Below, piece after piece: positions 21,120 to 32,679 of a stretch of 64,000 nucleotides of DNA. How positions within the stretch are numbered: position 1 is the first letter of the stretch; every line of letters starts with the position of its first letter. Under the pieces are notes generated by a model. The model made no database searches and was not told the origin of the DNA. It worked only from the letters and a program-made list of their open reading frames with translations. This DNA is from Erodium maritimum (taxonomy: Eukaryota > Streptophyta > Magnoliopsida > Geraniales > Geraniaceae). The position numbers and the translations under genes were made by a program. The stretch covers positions 57,556,336-57,620,335 of the forward strand of contig OY997592.1 of assembly GCA_963921825.1 (NCBI GenBank), given 5' to 3'.

Positions 21120-22430
21120 TTTTTAGCGAAAGGTGCAATATGATAACTTCTTAAAATCGATTACATTGATGTGCATCAAGGAACATGCTCCTCGATCACA
21201 GAAGGTCGGTATGAATGAACAATGGTTCACCGAGAAGAATTGTAGAAGAAGAGCTCTTTGTTTCTAATTTATCTTATGGAACTACGGAAGAATGGCTACG
21301 TTTGGTCTTTTGGTGAAGTTGTGTCTTTGTCGGCGTTGAGTCACCAAATCACAAATATCAACTGTTTGGATTTGTTTGCTTCCGATCGAAGGAGGCGGGT
21401 GTTCAGGCAATCGAGACATTGAATGGGTTGAAGGTGAATGGCCATCATTTGTTCGTTGCTCTTCTAGGAGTTGGAAACCCGATCAACTCATTGGTGACTC
21501 AAAATAGAGCATGCCATCTATGAGAGAGTTCGCTTCTGGTTCGCCGTATGTTCGTGCTCTGGTGGTCTCTGGTGACAAGGATGTGTATATTCGATCATCG
21601 GAGGTGTGCCGGAGCTCTAGAGGCGACATTGAGATTGAAATCGTGCAACAGAGCATGGGGCATGGTTCATTGGAGCATGGTGTTGTTCAGGTCATATGTC
21701 CATCTGAGGTAGTTTGTTTTCAATCGCCGGCGACGTCCTATGGCGATCAGATCGAGAGTCGTTCTTGGATGCAATCTCTGGCAGATAATTCGAATTCGAA
21801 ATTTGAAATATCAAATCTCAAATCTGATTCGATCGGTGAAGATCGCCTTGCTATTTGTTTCGCTAATCAAGACGAAGATCAGGCCGTAATTTTCGATCGA
21901 ATCTGCATGGATAAGGTCTCGGCGTTGGGTTGTTTAGACGAAACCCATGTTCAAAGTGGGGTGGTGGTAGATGGGTTGCTTGCGGGTCAAGCAACCCCAT
22001 GACCCAAATCCATCTTCTTTTGTGGATCATTCAGGTCCAGTTCAGGGAGTGGTTTCGTCATATCAGCGGGACAATCCTTGGAAGGATGCACTCCTTCAGC
22101 CTGGTAGGGGTCGTCCTCCAAAAAAGAAGGTGGTTCCTTTGTCCAGCACAACTCATCTCCATTTTAGCAGGTCTAAGACCCATTCTATTGTTGCTAATTT
22201 GTCTCTTAGAACCGATGCGTGGATTAAAATTCGCATGTTGGCGGTCAAAAAGAAATCCGGATAGTTGTGATCTGAATTCTTTGGTTTGTTTTAGGAAAAT
22301 GCTTGATTTTTTAGCTTCCCTTTCAGGAAGTCTAGTGTTATCGTTGAATTGGTCTTTGACTTTTTAGAATATTTTTTTCTTGAAAGTGTCTCATTTCTTA
22401 ATAAATTTTTTGAACTTACCCAAAAAAAAA
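21120..22430 (+). mobile_element. LINE fragment with an RRM-type ORF1
   Basis: An RNA-recognition motif is readable at about 21245-21480, with RNP2-like LFVSNLSYG and RNP1-like FGFVCFRSKEAG, but a TGA interrupts it between the two. A 163-codon frame follows in another phase (21511-22002). The fragment ends in a 3' region with an A run at 22421-22430. Plant L1-like families with an RRM in ORF1 are known (BNR type). ORF2 is absent. Confidence 0.6.
21245..22002 (+). pseudogene. RRM-containing LINE ORF1, broken
   Basis: The 5' block carries RNP2 and RNP1 in one frame with a TGA between them, continues to about 21523 and then stops. A shifted frame (21511-22002) carries the linker, containing DVYIRSSEVCRSSRGDIEIE. 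No zinc knuckle was found. The RRM would bind the LINE RNA; at least one nonsense codon and one frameshift make it non-functional. Confidence 0.55.
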
Positions 22431-22900
22431 ATTGCCTTTGTTTGTACACGACTTTTTTTGAAGTTTTTTCTTTTGCCTCTTTTATTTCATAAAACAAGAT
22501 TTTTATAAAATTTGTTGATAAAAAAACTAGCCACTGAAAGAAGATTTGCAAGAAAATCTAGCACAAAAGTAAAGTTGATGTCATATTTAAATTGCATGTC
22601 ATGCTCTTCCTAAATATAATATCAAAAATGACGAGTTAGCAAGTCACTATCCGAAAACTAGTTGACAATTAGTACTAATCGCTATAAAATCCCGAGATTA
22701 AAAAGTCAAGGTCCTTTATGATGATTAATAAGGCAAGAACTGATAAATATAGCTTCTTCTTTTCTTGTTAATAGAATATATGAATATAAGAAAAATGACT
22801 TAAACTGACCTAAAATATATTTTAGAGCATAATAATAATATTAATTTTGTTGAATTTTAATTTTAAAAAGTAAAAAAAAATGAATGGAATTACACGCGAG
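22431..22900. other. AT-rich intergenic stretch
   Basis: No gene or repeat with clear ends is seen. The short open frames lack domain signals. Confidence 0.45.
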
Positions 22901-22904
22901 TAAT

Positions 22905-23699
22905 TCGGGTGCATAAATATTAAAAATTAAAATTTAAAGACTTTGTTGACTCTGTTAGGATCCGTTAGATCATGCAACCCAACACGAATTGGGATTCGCG
23001 GCCCGTTATTTAGCTGGTTGGCGTCGTGGGTCGTACATTGTGGTACGTGGTTTTTGCGGCGTCGACCTGCTAAATAGGGGGTCGCGGTTCGCGTCCCGCT
23101 ATCATGAGTCGTTGAGTCGTCGGTTCGGTTTCGCATGCCAGCCAACCATTGGACGACACGTGGCCAAGTGGGGACAAAAAAATTCATTTGTTGCCAACCA
23201 ATGATAAATTTTTTTGATTAAATTAAATCCGAATTAAACAATAAAAAACAAATTCCCCTTATAAATACCTCAAACCTCATTCTTTCAAACCACCAACGAT
23301 TCTCATACATCTCTCAAAATTTCTTCACATTCTAAACTTCCTCTCTCTCAAAATCCGATCGAAAATGTCCGACGAAGAAACTCAGTGACAGTCTTGACCA
23401 GAGTCCGAACTGGACAAGCTGGAGGAATTCAATCGGGATGATTTTGACTTCAACCCCGATGAACTAGGCAGCTTCCAGAGGATGTTGAACATCAACCCGT
23501 CCATGTAACCCAACCCGTCCATGCAATCGAGTTACAATCCAAGAGTTGTATTATTAAGGGGATAAATAAAAAAGTTGAAGTTCATTTTTAACTTGTATGT
23601 TGGATTGTATGCTTCAACTTGTGGTCAAGGTTTAGAAAGAATGATGTGTATGTTGGATTGTATGCTTCAACTTGTATTTTTTTGGGGTTGTATTATTAA
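22905..23699 (+). mobile_element. Harbinger-related fragment with promoter-like and ORF start
   Basis: This block has a GC-rich outer part, a TATA-like ccttataaatacc at about 23255-23270, a CT-rich leader, and then the short coding start MSDEETQ (about 23365) followed by two stops and a hydrophilic stretch LDKLEEFNRDDFDFNPDE. A 30 bp phrase (tgtatgttggattgtatgcttcaac core) is repeated at about 23592 and 23647. The phrase around 23558-23590 (ggggataaataaaa…gttgaagttcattttt) recurs at about 33995-34025 on the other side of the next element. It therefore looks like the 5' part of an older Harbinger-type element that was itself invaded. Confidence 0.4.
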
Positions 23700-24064
23700 G
23701 AGCAGTTGCAGCGGTTGTCGCTTAGTCGTTGTAAGTGTGTCGTCGTATGCCCTACAACGGCTCGCTGCCACGACTACTTGTCGCAGCTGGCGTGGTTTGG
23801 GGTGTCGTCGTAGGTGGTAGCCTCAGCTTTCTGCAATGATGTGACTAGCCGTCGTTGGCCCAACGGCTAGTCGGTGGCCCAACCACAAGCCGACACGTGG
23901 CGATGTCATATTTTCAAAAAAACCTATTTTTTTCTCAAAAAATACACAAAGACCCCTGCCCCGAAATCACACCCCTCTTATTCTACACATACCCTCTTCT
24001 CTTGTTTTGCTTAATTTTTTCTACATCGCTTCCAGTGGCCGACCCCTTTAAATTCGAGTCCATC

Positions 24065-24289
24065 ATGGACGCCTTGAATGTTGAGGAATCGCCACACATG
24101 GAAGAAGAGCTCAATTGTGACATTGAATCCTACACCTCCCTCCTCCAACCGACCCAATCAATGTCGTCTCAATTCAACCCGCTCCAACATTCCCAATGGC
24201 CTCAGTCACAAAGCCCCAATGAGCAACCTTCCCAATTTGCTCTGACCAACCAACCTAGAAGGAAGGGGAAGAACCCTGCACATGCATCG
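24065..24289 (+). pseudogene. Harbinger Myb-like ORF2, N-terminal exon piece
   Basis: The frame starts MDALNVEESPHMEEELN and is rich in Gln, Ser and Pro, as in the N-termini of plant PIF/Harbinger ORF2 proteins. It ends in NQPRRKGKNPAHAS where a solo LTR is inserted. The same protein resumes at 27427 with STCPQLKWSIAEEERLAAAWL, the Myb/SANT start. The product normally helps the transposase bind the element ends. Confidence 0.65.
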
Positions 24290-25244
24290 TGTCACGCCCC
24301 AAATCCGGTTTTGGCCGGACTCGAGACGTGACCTAAAACAAACGAGGTAAAAGTAATAAAACTGTAATAAATTCCTTTACAACTGAGAACGAGTCCAAAG
24401 TATTTCTCAATAAACCAAAAAAAGATGTCAAAACTTGACAAGTGACAAAAGGTAAATAAAGTTCAACAATGTGGACCAACACATCTCTAGTACAATCCTC
24501 AAGACATCTGGAAGCTCCCGAGCCTCGAATTCCCCCAAATCTCAAGCATACATGTACACACAATAAACAAACAAATAAGGGTGAGCTTACGCTCAGTAGG
24601 GAAAATCGTAAATGACCTTAGTCTCCAAGTTTAATATTAAAACTGTTTTAATTCGATGTCACAAAAGTATTTAAAACCCTTAGACCAAAGGATGTAATAA
24701 ACAAATAAGAAGTAACAATATCAATAGTGCATTCTCAAGGATAACGATAACTTCCTAGAGAATAGATGGAGAGCATTATAATAAAGTAGAAATCCATCAC
24801 ACTGGGAACAAGTAAATACTATTAATCAAAGAAATGTTTTGGAATCCGTTGTGATGAAATACATCGCTTCTTCAAAGATGACAGTAACTTAAAAGAAGTT
24901 CATAATAAATACTTTAACGGATCAATAATAGTAAAAATGGAATAATCAATATCTCGCCAGCCACTCGCTTTCTCAAGCCTCCGATCCATGGATAGATTCT
25001 GGGATCACATCGGTTCCCACATTCCGATCCACCAGAGTATCCATATCATATCAGATTTTTCCTCAGTCCAGAGGAAGCACATGCGTCGGGGCACCGGAAA
25101 CAATCCCAAATGGGCGCTTATCATCGGGATTCCCAGAAATGCCTCCAAAGGACCTTATGTCATAGGGAACCAAGGTAGTGCTCCACTGGGACGCACATCC
25201 TTGGGTGAAACCTTAGTAACCATCTCTCAAGAAGTAACCCAAAT

Positions 25245-25440
25245 AATATCCCGCAGGATCTGCTCATAATCCATCTATATATCCCGCAGGATCTGCCAAT
25301 AATCAATAATATCCCGCAGGATCTGCCAGTAATCAGTAAATATATCCCGCAGGATCTGCCAATAATCAATAAATATCCCGCAGGATATGCCAATAATCAA
25401 TAAATATATCCCGCAGGATCTGCCAATAATCAACTCTCGT
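25245..25440 (+). repeat. Minisatellite inside the solo LTR, about 30 bp unit
   Basis: The phrase atatcccgcaggatctgcc followed by aataatcaat recurs six or seven times with small length changes. Units of about 30-33 bp alternate. Confidence 0.88.
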
Positions 25441-25532
25441 AATGTCCAATAACTAATGCCCTCAGGCTCCAATACTCAGTCCATATCTCACTGTATATGT
25501 CCAACTCCAACCACCACAACGGCACCGGATTA

Positions 25533-25554
25533 CCCCCCCCCCCCCCCCCCCCCC
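25533..25554 (+). repeat. 22 bp poly(C) run
   Basis: An uninterrupted C run interrupts the solo LTR after ccggatta and is followed by ggtgtag. Confidence 0.95.
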
Positions 25555-27426
25555 GGTGTAGTACCAAACCAAGCAAACAAACAGACGAACCAATAAACGA
25601 GCATACATTCAAGAATAAGAATAAAGGAACAAACATTTCATTCATCCATCAAGCAACACACGTCGGAACACACTTTCATCACAACCCAGACAACCAACAC
25701 CATTTCATACTTACCGTACACTTACCTGTCACCAACCATCGGTACATCGATCACCTGATTGTACCCCTTTGGCACAACCAGTCATACTCGATCATCCGTT
25801 CAACCAACAATTATATCAACATAAACACTCAATCAACCAAGTATGCATTCAACCAATCAATCATCATGTGAACTAACAAATAGTCATTCAATAATAGACG
25901 TTAATCTAGTTTCATTAGACTCTTAAGCTAACCTAATAACTAGCAACCAAGCATGTGAACCTAGCACACAACTCATCCGAGAGCTCTTCACAGCATCTCT
26001 ACCAGTCAATCAATTTCCCAAGTATTGAAAGCACACTTCACTAATTGTCATTGTCCTAAACATGCATACTAGACTCATCCATTGATTAGTAATTGAAATA
26101 CGATTATTCTAGTTATTCGCATCCTATAGGCAATTCTAGGACCTTTCCGATTTTATTATCCTAGTCATGCATACTAGGCGTTAATTAAGAAATTAAGACT
26201 TTCCCTACCTTGTGGTCTTCCTACGAACAAATACTCCTATCAACAGCTGTCCGGCTAGCCTCGGCTCCTCGGGCGAAGTCCAAGCTCTCGAGCGAGGTCC
26301 AAGCCTGGGTTAAACAGGCAAACGTCCGATCAGTCTCGGTAGTACAAGGGTACTCAAAAAAGTCCAAAATTGTCTTTTAATTATCCATTTTTAACCATTT
26401 AAATTAATTAAATTAATTAATTTAAAGTCTGACCCGGATCCGACCTGGGTCCGACCCGGATCCAGGCCCCAACGGACCCAGACCCAGATCCGACTGACAC
26501 GGACCCGAAACCCAGCTTGACCCGGTTCTGACCTGATTCAGGTCTAACCTGGGCTTGACTGAAGTCAAGGCCCGTCCTTGAGTTGGGCCGAGGCCCGCTT
26601 TCCTTGCTGGCCCAAGCTCTGGTGTGCCCTAGTCTGACTGACCCCGAGACGGAGTGTGACGACGAGAGGGTTTGGTGCAGCTTGCCGGCGACGGCGATGG
26701 CGAGGAGCTCGAGGGAACCGTGCGACGCCGGGAGTGATAGCCGTGACAGGGAGAGGGCGTCGTGAGCTCCGGCACGCTCTCACGGATCCACGCCGTGCAC
26801 GAAAGGTTCGGGTCGTGTTCTCCGGCGAGGGTTCGTCCTCAAATACGGCGGCGGACGGTGGCTGAGAACCGGAGAAGGGAGAGGAAGGTCGGCGACACCT
26901 CGCTCACCTCGGGTAGGCTTCCCTAACGTCGTAGGGGAGTGAACTGAGCTCAAACGTAGAGGATAGCTCGAGACCTCCGGTGGCGAAGGCGAGCCAGATC
27001 TGTCGCCAATCGCGTCTCGCCGGCGGGGTTCCGTTCCTGACACGGACGACGACGGCTTCGGCGCTTCCTCAAGTCCCGGCAGTGGTCTGCTTCGCGTCCG
27101 GCAGTGGTCTCCGGCGTGGTAGCTGTGCAGACACGAGAGGGAGAAGGAGCTGGGAGCTTCGATAGAGAGAGGGAGGCTCCTCGGGTTGTGTGCGCACACT
27201 GAAGAGTGAACAGTGCAGTAGCTAGGGTTAGCACACCCAGCTTGGGTTTGGGCCCGGTATCCAGACTGGGCTTGCACACTCTCTGGGCTTAGCCCGATTG
27301 GCTGACCCCAAACAGCTCTTCTTCCTTTTTTTTCCCTTTTAAACCAAAACACAAGGTTGCACTTTCCTACCCCAACGTTTTGATTTCACAAAAGCCTTTT
27401 AGAAATAAATGGGGTTTTACACATCG

Positions 27427-28234
27427 AGTACTTGTCCGCAGCTTAAATGGAGCATCGCGGAGGAGGAACGTTTGGCGGCGGCATGGCTCAAACTATTGGG
27501 TCTCGGGGTAGGGTATGGGATGAACCAACTCGCAGCGAAAAGAAAAATAAAACCAAGAGACCATTAAAACCTTAATCAACTACCAAATATTAGAATCACA
27601 AGAAAAAAACAGCATTTTCATACCAAAACAAGAACACCGAGTAAGGAACGATCGGGCTTGAGTCTCCAAGACGCCTACATATCCACTTGGGAATCAAAGC
27701 CACGTAGTTCTTCTTGTGAGGACTCAAGAACGCCAAAAATGGAGGAAGAACTTGTCTTGGCCGAAATTGCAAGGGAGAGAACGAAGAGGTTGTTCTTCCT
27801 TTTGTGTGTTGTGTCTTATAATGTTGAAAATATGACTCTTAAGTCATCTTATCCCATCAACATAATAAAATAATAGTAAATAAGACAAACGATGGTGTAA
27901 AGTATATAGAAGCTGGTAGTTAGTTAGTGGATTGAATGACGAATTACCTAATCTAACTAGTTTAGTTAGAACCATTTAGTTAAAACTTAACTAGTTGGTT
28001 CCATGGGCCTTTGGTGGCATGGGCCACCCATGGGCCTCGCGGGTGATGGCCCGTGGCCATTCCCGAAGATGACCCGTGACGTGCTCATCGCCTTCACGCC
28101 TTCCATCCCGATATGTCCAACATTATCCAACGCAATCAATCCTAAGACTCCAAGTCTTGTCTTGATCTGTAATGTCGTAAATACTTACGGGCAGATGACC
28201 CAAACCCCAGTTTTGGTCATTTCCCGAGACAACT
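27427..28234. other. Harbinger ORF2 remnant then LTR-like sequence of unknown boundaries
   Basis: The first 60 bases encode the Myb start LKWSIAEEERLAAAWL. From about 27490 the text changes to unrelated AT-rich sequence that also continues beyond the next solo LTR (31001-31930). It may be a further LTR-type insertion in the ORF2, read on the minus strand from about 31926, but I could not define its ends or a TSD. Short frames here, such as 27658-27873, have no domain. Confidence 0.35.
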
Positions 28235-29124
28235 CCCTTTGTAAGAACCGCCCCCGGTCAACAGCGGTCGAATCGGAGGAAATCGGGAAGAGTTGACTTT
28301 TTGCCGAAAAAGTCAACCGACGACTTCGGGAGTCATTTGGGACCTATCCGGTACCCAAATAGTTTAGCCGTCATTACGGTTAGCTTAGTTGGGTCATTTC
28401 CTTTCAAATAAGTATTTTTACGAAAAAGTCAAATTCAGGTCAAACGGGGTCGAATTAGGGTTTTATCGGACTAATTAAATTGGGCTGAAATAATTGTGGG
28501 TGGAGATGGACCCCACATGAACACATGTCCCTAAGCCCTTGGAGGAGGAGAAATGGCTGAGAGAAGACTCATTTTCCCCCACTTTTGGGCATAAGAGGGA
28601 AGTGGACAAAATGGGCATTTCCTTTTAGGTTAAATGTCACATGTGAGCAAAATCAACTCACATTTTGCTCCTTGGCCGAAATTTGCAAGAGAAAGAGGGA
28701 GAGGGAGCTCCATTGTTGAAGAAGGAGAAGAAGAGAAGAAAAGGTGGCCTTGTTCCTTGATTCCACCATCAAAGTTCTTCATTTCCTCCATATTTCTCAT
28801 CCCCTACTCATTTCCTAAGGTGAGCATTCATTTAATCCCTCTTCTGATGAAAGTTAAGTCATGGGTTTTGTTGGGAATGCATGAATATATCTTGGGTGTT
28901 AAGGGATTGAAGCTTTTATTTGTTAAATAGATGAATCATGGTGAAAAATGGAAGATTGTAGTAGGAATTGATTGGGTTTTGTTAATTTGATGAAACCCAA
29001 CTTTGGGTATTGGAGTATTGGGGTTTTTGGGGCTGAATTTCGAGGTTTTGGAGCTTAACAATTGAGTTTTGGAGGTTTGGATTCGTGGGGACGAAGTTGA
29101 GGGAAGAAGAAGAAGGAAGCTGTC

Positions 29125-29350
29125 AGACCCGTCACGGATCCGTGACGGAGACCGTGACGGAGACCGTGACGGAGCACGTCACGGATCCGTGACGGAGACC
29201 GTGACGGGGTACGTCACGGATCCGTGACGGAGACCGTGACGGCGCACGTCACGGTTTCGTGACCCAAACCGTGACGGAGCGCGTCAAGGCTCCGTGACCC
29301 ACTCCGTGATGGAGCCCGTCAAGGCTCCGTGACCCACTCCGTGATGGAGC
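29125..29350. repeat. Palindromic minisatellite based on GTCACGGATCCGTGAC
   Basis: The 16 bp perfect palindrome GTCACGGATCCGTGAC recurs three times, separated by ggagaccgtgacgg phrases, followed by degenerate copies with cgtcaaggctccgtgac. A related array is at 50705-50890 in another LTR. Confidence 0.9.
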
Positions 29351-29934
29351 AGAATTGGACCTTTCCAAGTCCGTTTTTGTCGTTATCGAGTAATTAGAAA
29401 GGTTATCTATAACCGAACGAATTGGGGGTTAAGTTAGGATTTTTCTCTTTAAACCAACCTTGAATTATTATTAAATCTCGTGTTACTTTGTGATCTTAGA
29501 CGCTGTTCCCGATCGCGGCGGAGGAGGCTACTAGGCGACTCGTGGTTGTTCGTGTTGGATAACGGTTGAGGTAGGGAAAAGTAGCGAATACCGGTTAAAA
29601 TGCAGAAAGTTAGTAGAATTGCATATAGGATATAAGTAACCGGAATAATGGTAGAATCACATGTAGGATGTGAATAACTAGTGTAGTCGTTTAAAATGTG
29701 GAATAACTTGCGGGCCATGTCGTGCCCGTAGGTTTGGGACTTGCCGTGCTGTAGAATTGCATGTGGGGCATGTCGTGCCCGTAGGATTGTGTGATGATTG
29801 TGTCTGTTTGTGATTAGTAGCTTTGTAATGTTTGGTCTGTGGTATGTTCCGTTGTTAAATTAATGGTCGTAATATGCTATGAGAATGTGGTGAATGTTAG
29901 TGTGAACTATTGCCTTGTGACATGTTTGAGACCT

Positions 29935-30380
29935 TGTATGTGTGTACCGCGGTAGGATATCTAGGCCGAGTATGGTGTTCCGGTCCGATATCTAGGCTGA
30001 TGTTGTGTGTTCCGGCTAGATATGTTCCGAGGCTAGGTGTTCTGGAATGGTATTTATACCGATGTTGTGTGTTCTGGTATAGGATATCTAGGCCGAGGAT
30101 GGTGTTCCGGCCTACGTTGTACCCCGAGGCTAGGTGTTCCGGTATGGTATCTATACCGACGTTGTGTGTTCTGGTATAGGATATCTAGGCCGAAGCTGGT
30201 GTTCCGGGACGATATCTAGACCGATGATGTGTGTTCCGGTACGATATGTCCCGAGGCTAGGTGTTCCGGTATGATCTCCTGGCCGATACTGTGTGTCCTG
30301 ATATACTTGGTACCCCGAGTCTGTGTGTTCCGGGACGATATCTAGACCGATGTTGTGTGTTCCGGTACGATATGTTGAGT
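29935..30380. repeat. Minisatellite of about 35 bp (tgtgttccgg…tatctaggccgatg)
   Basis: Phrases such as tgtgttccggtacgatatct and aggccgatg repeat at least eight times, with alternation of two variants (one ending ccgaggctagg). The open frames across it are repeat artefacts. Confidence 0.85.
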
Positions 30381-31000
30381 CGTGCGGTGTGATCCGGCGT
30401 ATGATAGGAGACTCACTGTGAGTGTATTTGCTATTATTTTATTGTGTGTATTTACTCGATGATTCTTTGAGATATGGTTTGGGTGTGAACATTGAATAAT
30501 CGATAATTGTTGAGCAGGGTTGATTTCACACGCTAAGTGTGGTGATTGGGTAAGTGGTATGATCAAACGATGTTATGATTATGATTGTGATTGTGACTAC
30601 GTGTTTTCCTGTTTGACTTCGTTAGTTTTCGTTGCTTAATAGTATGCCATATTTGGACGGGTATCCGTGGGGTGAGCGACATGCTCATCCCCTTTACTAC
30701 TTTTTCCTACTGAGCGAAAGCTCACCCCCTTCATTACTGTTTTTACAGGTTTTGATCGTGAGTTGGTTTAGAGGACGTCTCGGAGCTTAGCGAAAGTCCT
30801 AGTTTTGGGTTGTCTAGAGACGTATTCCCGTTATACTAAACTTCTTTTTATTTGGATTTCGAGCATTTGACTCTTGTACCGGAATTGCTGACTTTAAACT
30901 ATTTATGGGGTTTCATTTTGTTTAAAATTTCATTTATTATTATTATTTTTAGTTCACGTCTCGAGTCTGGGAAAAACCGGATTTGGGGCGTGACACCCTT

Positions 31001-32070
31001 TTTGGTCATTCTCCATTAATGTGTTAATGAGTTTCATCCTCCGGTGTGACCCTTATGTTTATACATGTCAATAGATCGATTTAAAATCTCATTTTACTTG
31101 ATCCTACATAAGTGGCAACTAGCGAGACTGTAGTATTTCCTGACCCTGCATAACGAATCGACCATGTCAATTCTAACCTTTCTTTCGTCCCTGTCATTAT
31201 CCTTTTATCTTTGATATCCTAATTGATGTAAGGCATAGAGCTGTCATCCTTATTATTCTCAACCACTGTTCCTTGATATGTGAGATGACTGAATATATGA
31301 TACCCAGTATCATGTGCATGGTCATGTTATTCTTTCGGTCACTCTCGATCAAGCCATCGAGAACCAGTATCTTTCCCATACCGTAGTATGAGGGATAAGT
31401 CCCTTAGCCGTCTTTCGTGTCACTCATGCTGCCCGTCCCCAATCCAATCTTGGTCGTTAGGGAAGCCCTGCTATTGAAAACATTACGCTCAGGTCATACT
31501 CAGTTGTTGACTGCATAACGATCACAAAGACTCCTTGGTCTAACTATACATGACAAGTTACGACAATGAATATGTTCATGACTTGTCTATGGCACATATT
31601 CATGTCAGGTCGTCCAATATCATGTCTCACATGATATCTATGATCAGACTCTGAAATTCCATTCCAATTACTAACAAAACGTATGCCATAAAGAGTCATC
31701 TTTCATACTAGTCGCTTCTAGTAAAGATTTGTCGACTAGGGACCCATCGAGTGTGATCTATCTCGATCTATGGTTCTATTCGCATGATAGACATAGATCA
31801 TCACACACATCAATATATTACTCCAATACATAAGTAATATAAAGTCGCTTTAATTTTATTGCTAACGAGGATATATACATTTGGATGTTTAAGATTGAAC
31901 TATGAGCACTAAGACTAACACAATCATTCTCTAAATAGCATCATAGGGAAGAGACAGAAGAACGACATGTACTAGAAAAAGGTCGGAGATGAGGTCGATG
32001 GGATGAGGAACCCAAGTGACCCAAAACGGCCGTGGAAGAATTGTAAGGACCACTGACATCCAATCAATAA
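31001..32070. other. LTR-like sequence of unknown family
   Basis: The text from 31001 to about 31930 is continuous with that left of the solo LTR. It has no ORF longer than 61 codons. The right edge near 31926 (…ctaacaca) fits a CA terminus, but no matching 5 bp repeat was found. From about 31970 Harbinger ORF2 text resumes in degenerate form. Confidence 0.35.
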
Positions 32071-32679
32071 AAAAGTTACTAAATTTCAGGAGAAATATGT
32101 AAGTATGAATACGCAGTCACTAGTGGGAGTGCAGACATTGACATCATGGCAGTCGTTGAAAGGGCGTGCAAGAAAGAGGAGAATCGCAAGTTTGCTTGGA
32201 AGCATGTTTGGGAAATCGTACGGGAAAAACCAAAGTGGAAGAACCTCATGACGCCGCAATGTGACATTGACATTGACGTCCCGGAACTGGACGTAGAAAG
32301 TGAAGCAAGAAAGCGTACAAGGTTGGACGAAAACTGCAACTACCCATCGGGTGACGGAACCTCGATCGAGTTGAAATCACTTTAACGGGAGGAGCGTCCG
32401 ACCGGCCTAAAAAAAGTGGAGGTGGAACCGACCGTTGCACCCGAAGCAGTTCGGTTTCTTCAAGTCTTTGGCGAGCGTCAAGCTCAAATGACTGCGAACC
32501 AGGTTCAAATGACTGCGACCCAAGTCAAGATCACTGCGACCAAAGCAAAGATGCAGGCATATATCCTACAAAGGTTGGTGGCATTGCAAAGCCAAGACAC
32601 CACATGTATGAATGCGGAGGAACAGTCCGCTCATGCCTCACTTATAGATAACCTCGTGAAACGTTTGTGGTCTATTTGA
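32070..32679 (+). pseudogene. Harbinger Myb-like ORF2, C-terminal part
   Basis: The stretches VTKFQEKYVSMNTQS, DIDIMAVVERACKKEE and FAWKHVWEIVREKPKWKN match the C-terminal half of plant PIF/Harbinger ORF2 proteins (SANT-like domain with a W-x-x-x-R-x-x-P-K-W motif). A frameshift separates the first piece from the second (32146-32385). An in-frame stop at 32383-32385 is followed by a further 87-codon block (32416-32679) with repeated TANQVQMTATQVKITATKAK helices. Confidence 0.65.

Larger units (their letters stand above)
24290..27421 (+). mobile_element. Solo LTR, 3.1 kb, TSD CATCG
   Basis: The segment begins TGTCACGCCCCAAATCCGG and ends GGGGTTTTACA. It is flanked by CATCG at 24285-24289 and 27422-27426, and it sits inside the Harbinger ORF2. 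There is no internal region or second LTR, so it is a solo LTR left by recombination. It contains a 30 bp tandem array (25245-25440), a 22 bp C run (25533-25554), a GC-rich block (26400-27200) rich in gacccggatcc phrases, and a short stem-loop at about 24580. Its first 50 bp match the 5' end of the LTRs at 28240-30995 (reverse), but its 3' end differs. Confidence 0.88.
28240..30995 (-). mobile_element. Solo LTR, 2.8 kb, minus orientation, TSD CCCTT
   Basis: Read on the plus strand it begins TGTAAGAACCGCCCCCGG and ends GGGGCGTGACA. It is flanked by CCCTT at 28235-28239 and 30996-31000. In sense orientation it therefore starts TGTCACGCCCC, like the LTR at 24290. It contains a palindromic minisatellite (29125-29350) and a second array of about 35 bp units (29935-30380). 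A stem-loop of TGAGC and GCTCA lies at about 30713-30727. No retroelement interior is present. Confidence 0.88.

Noticed and set aside
25245..25440. The atatcccgcaggatctgcc array as a CRISPR array
   Set aside because: The units are almost contiguous with no unique spacers of constant size, and the host is a plant; it is an LTR minisatellite.
29125..29350. GTCACGG repeats as a CRISPR or centromere satellite
   Set aside because: The array is inside a TSD-bounded LTR and is short, and the same family is found in another LTR.
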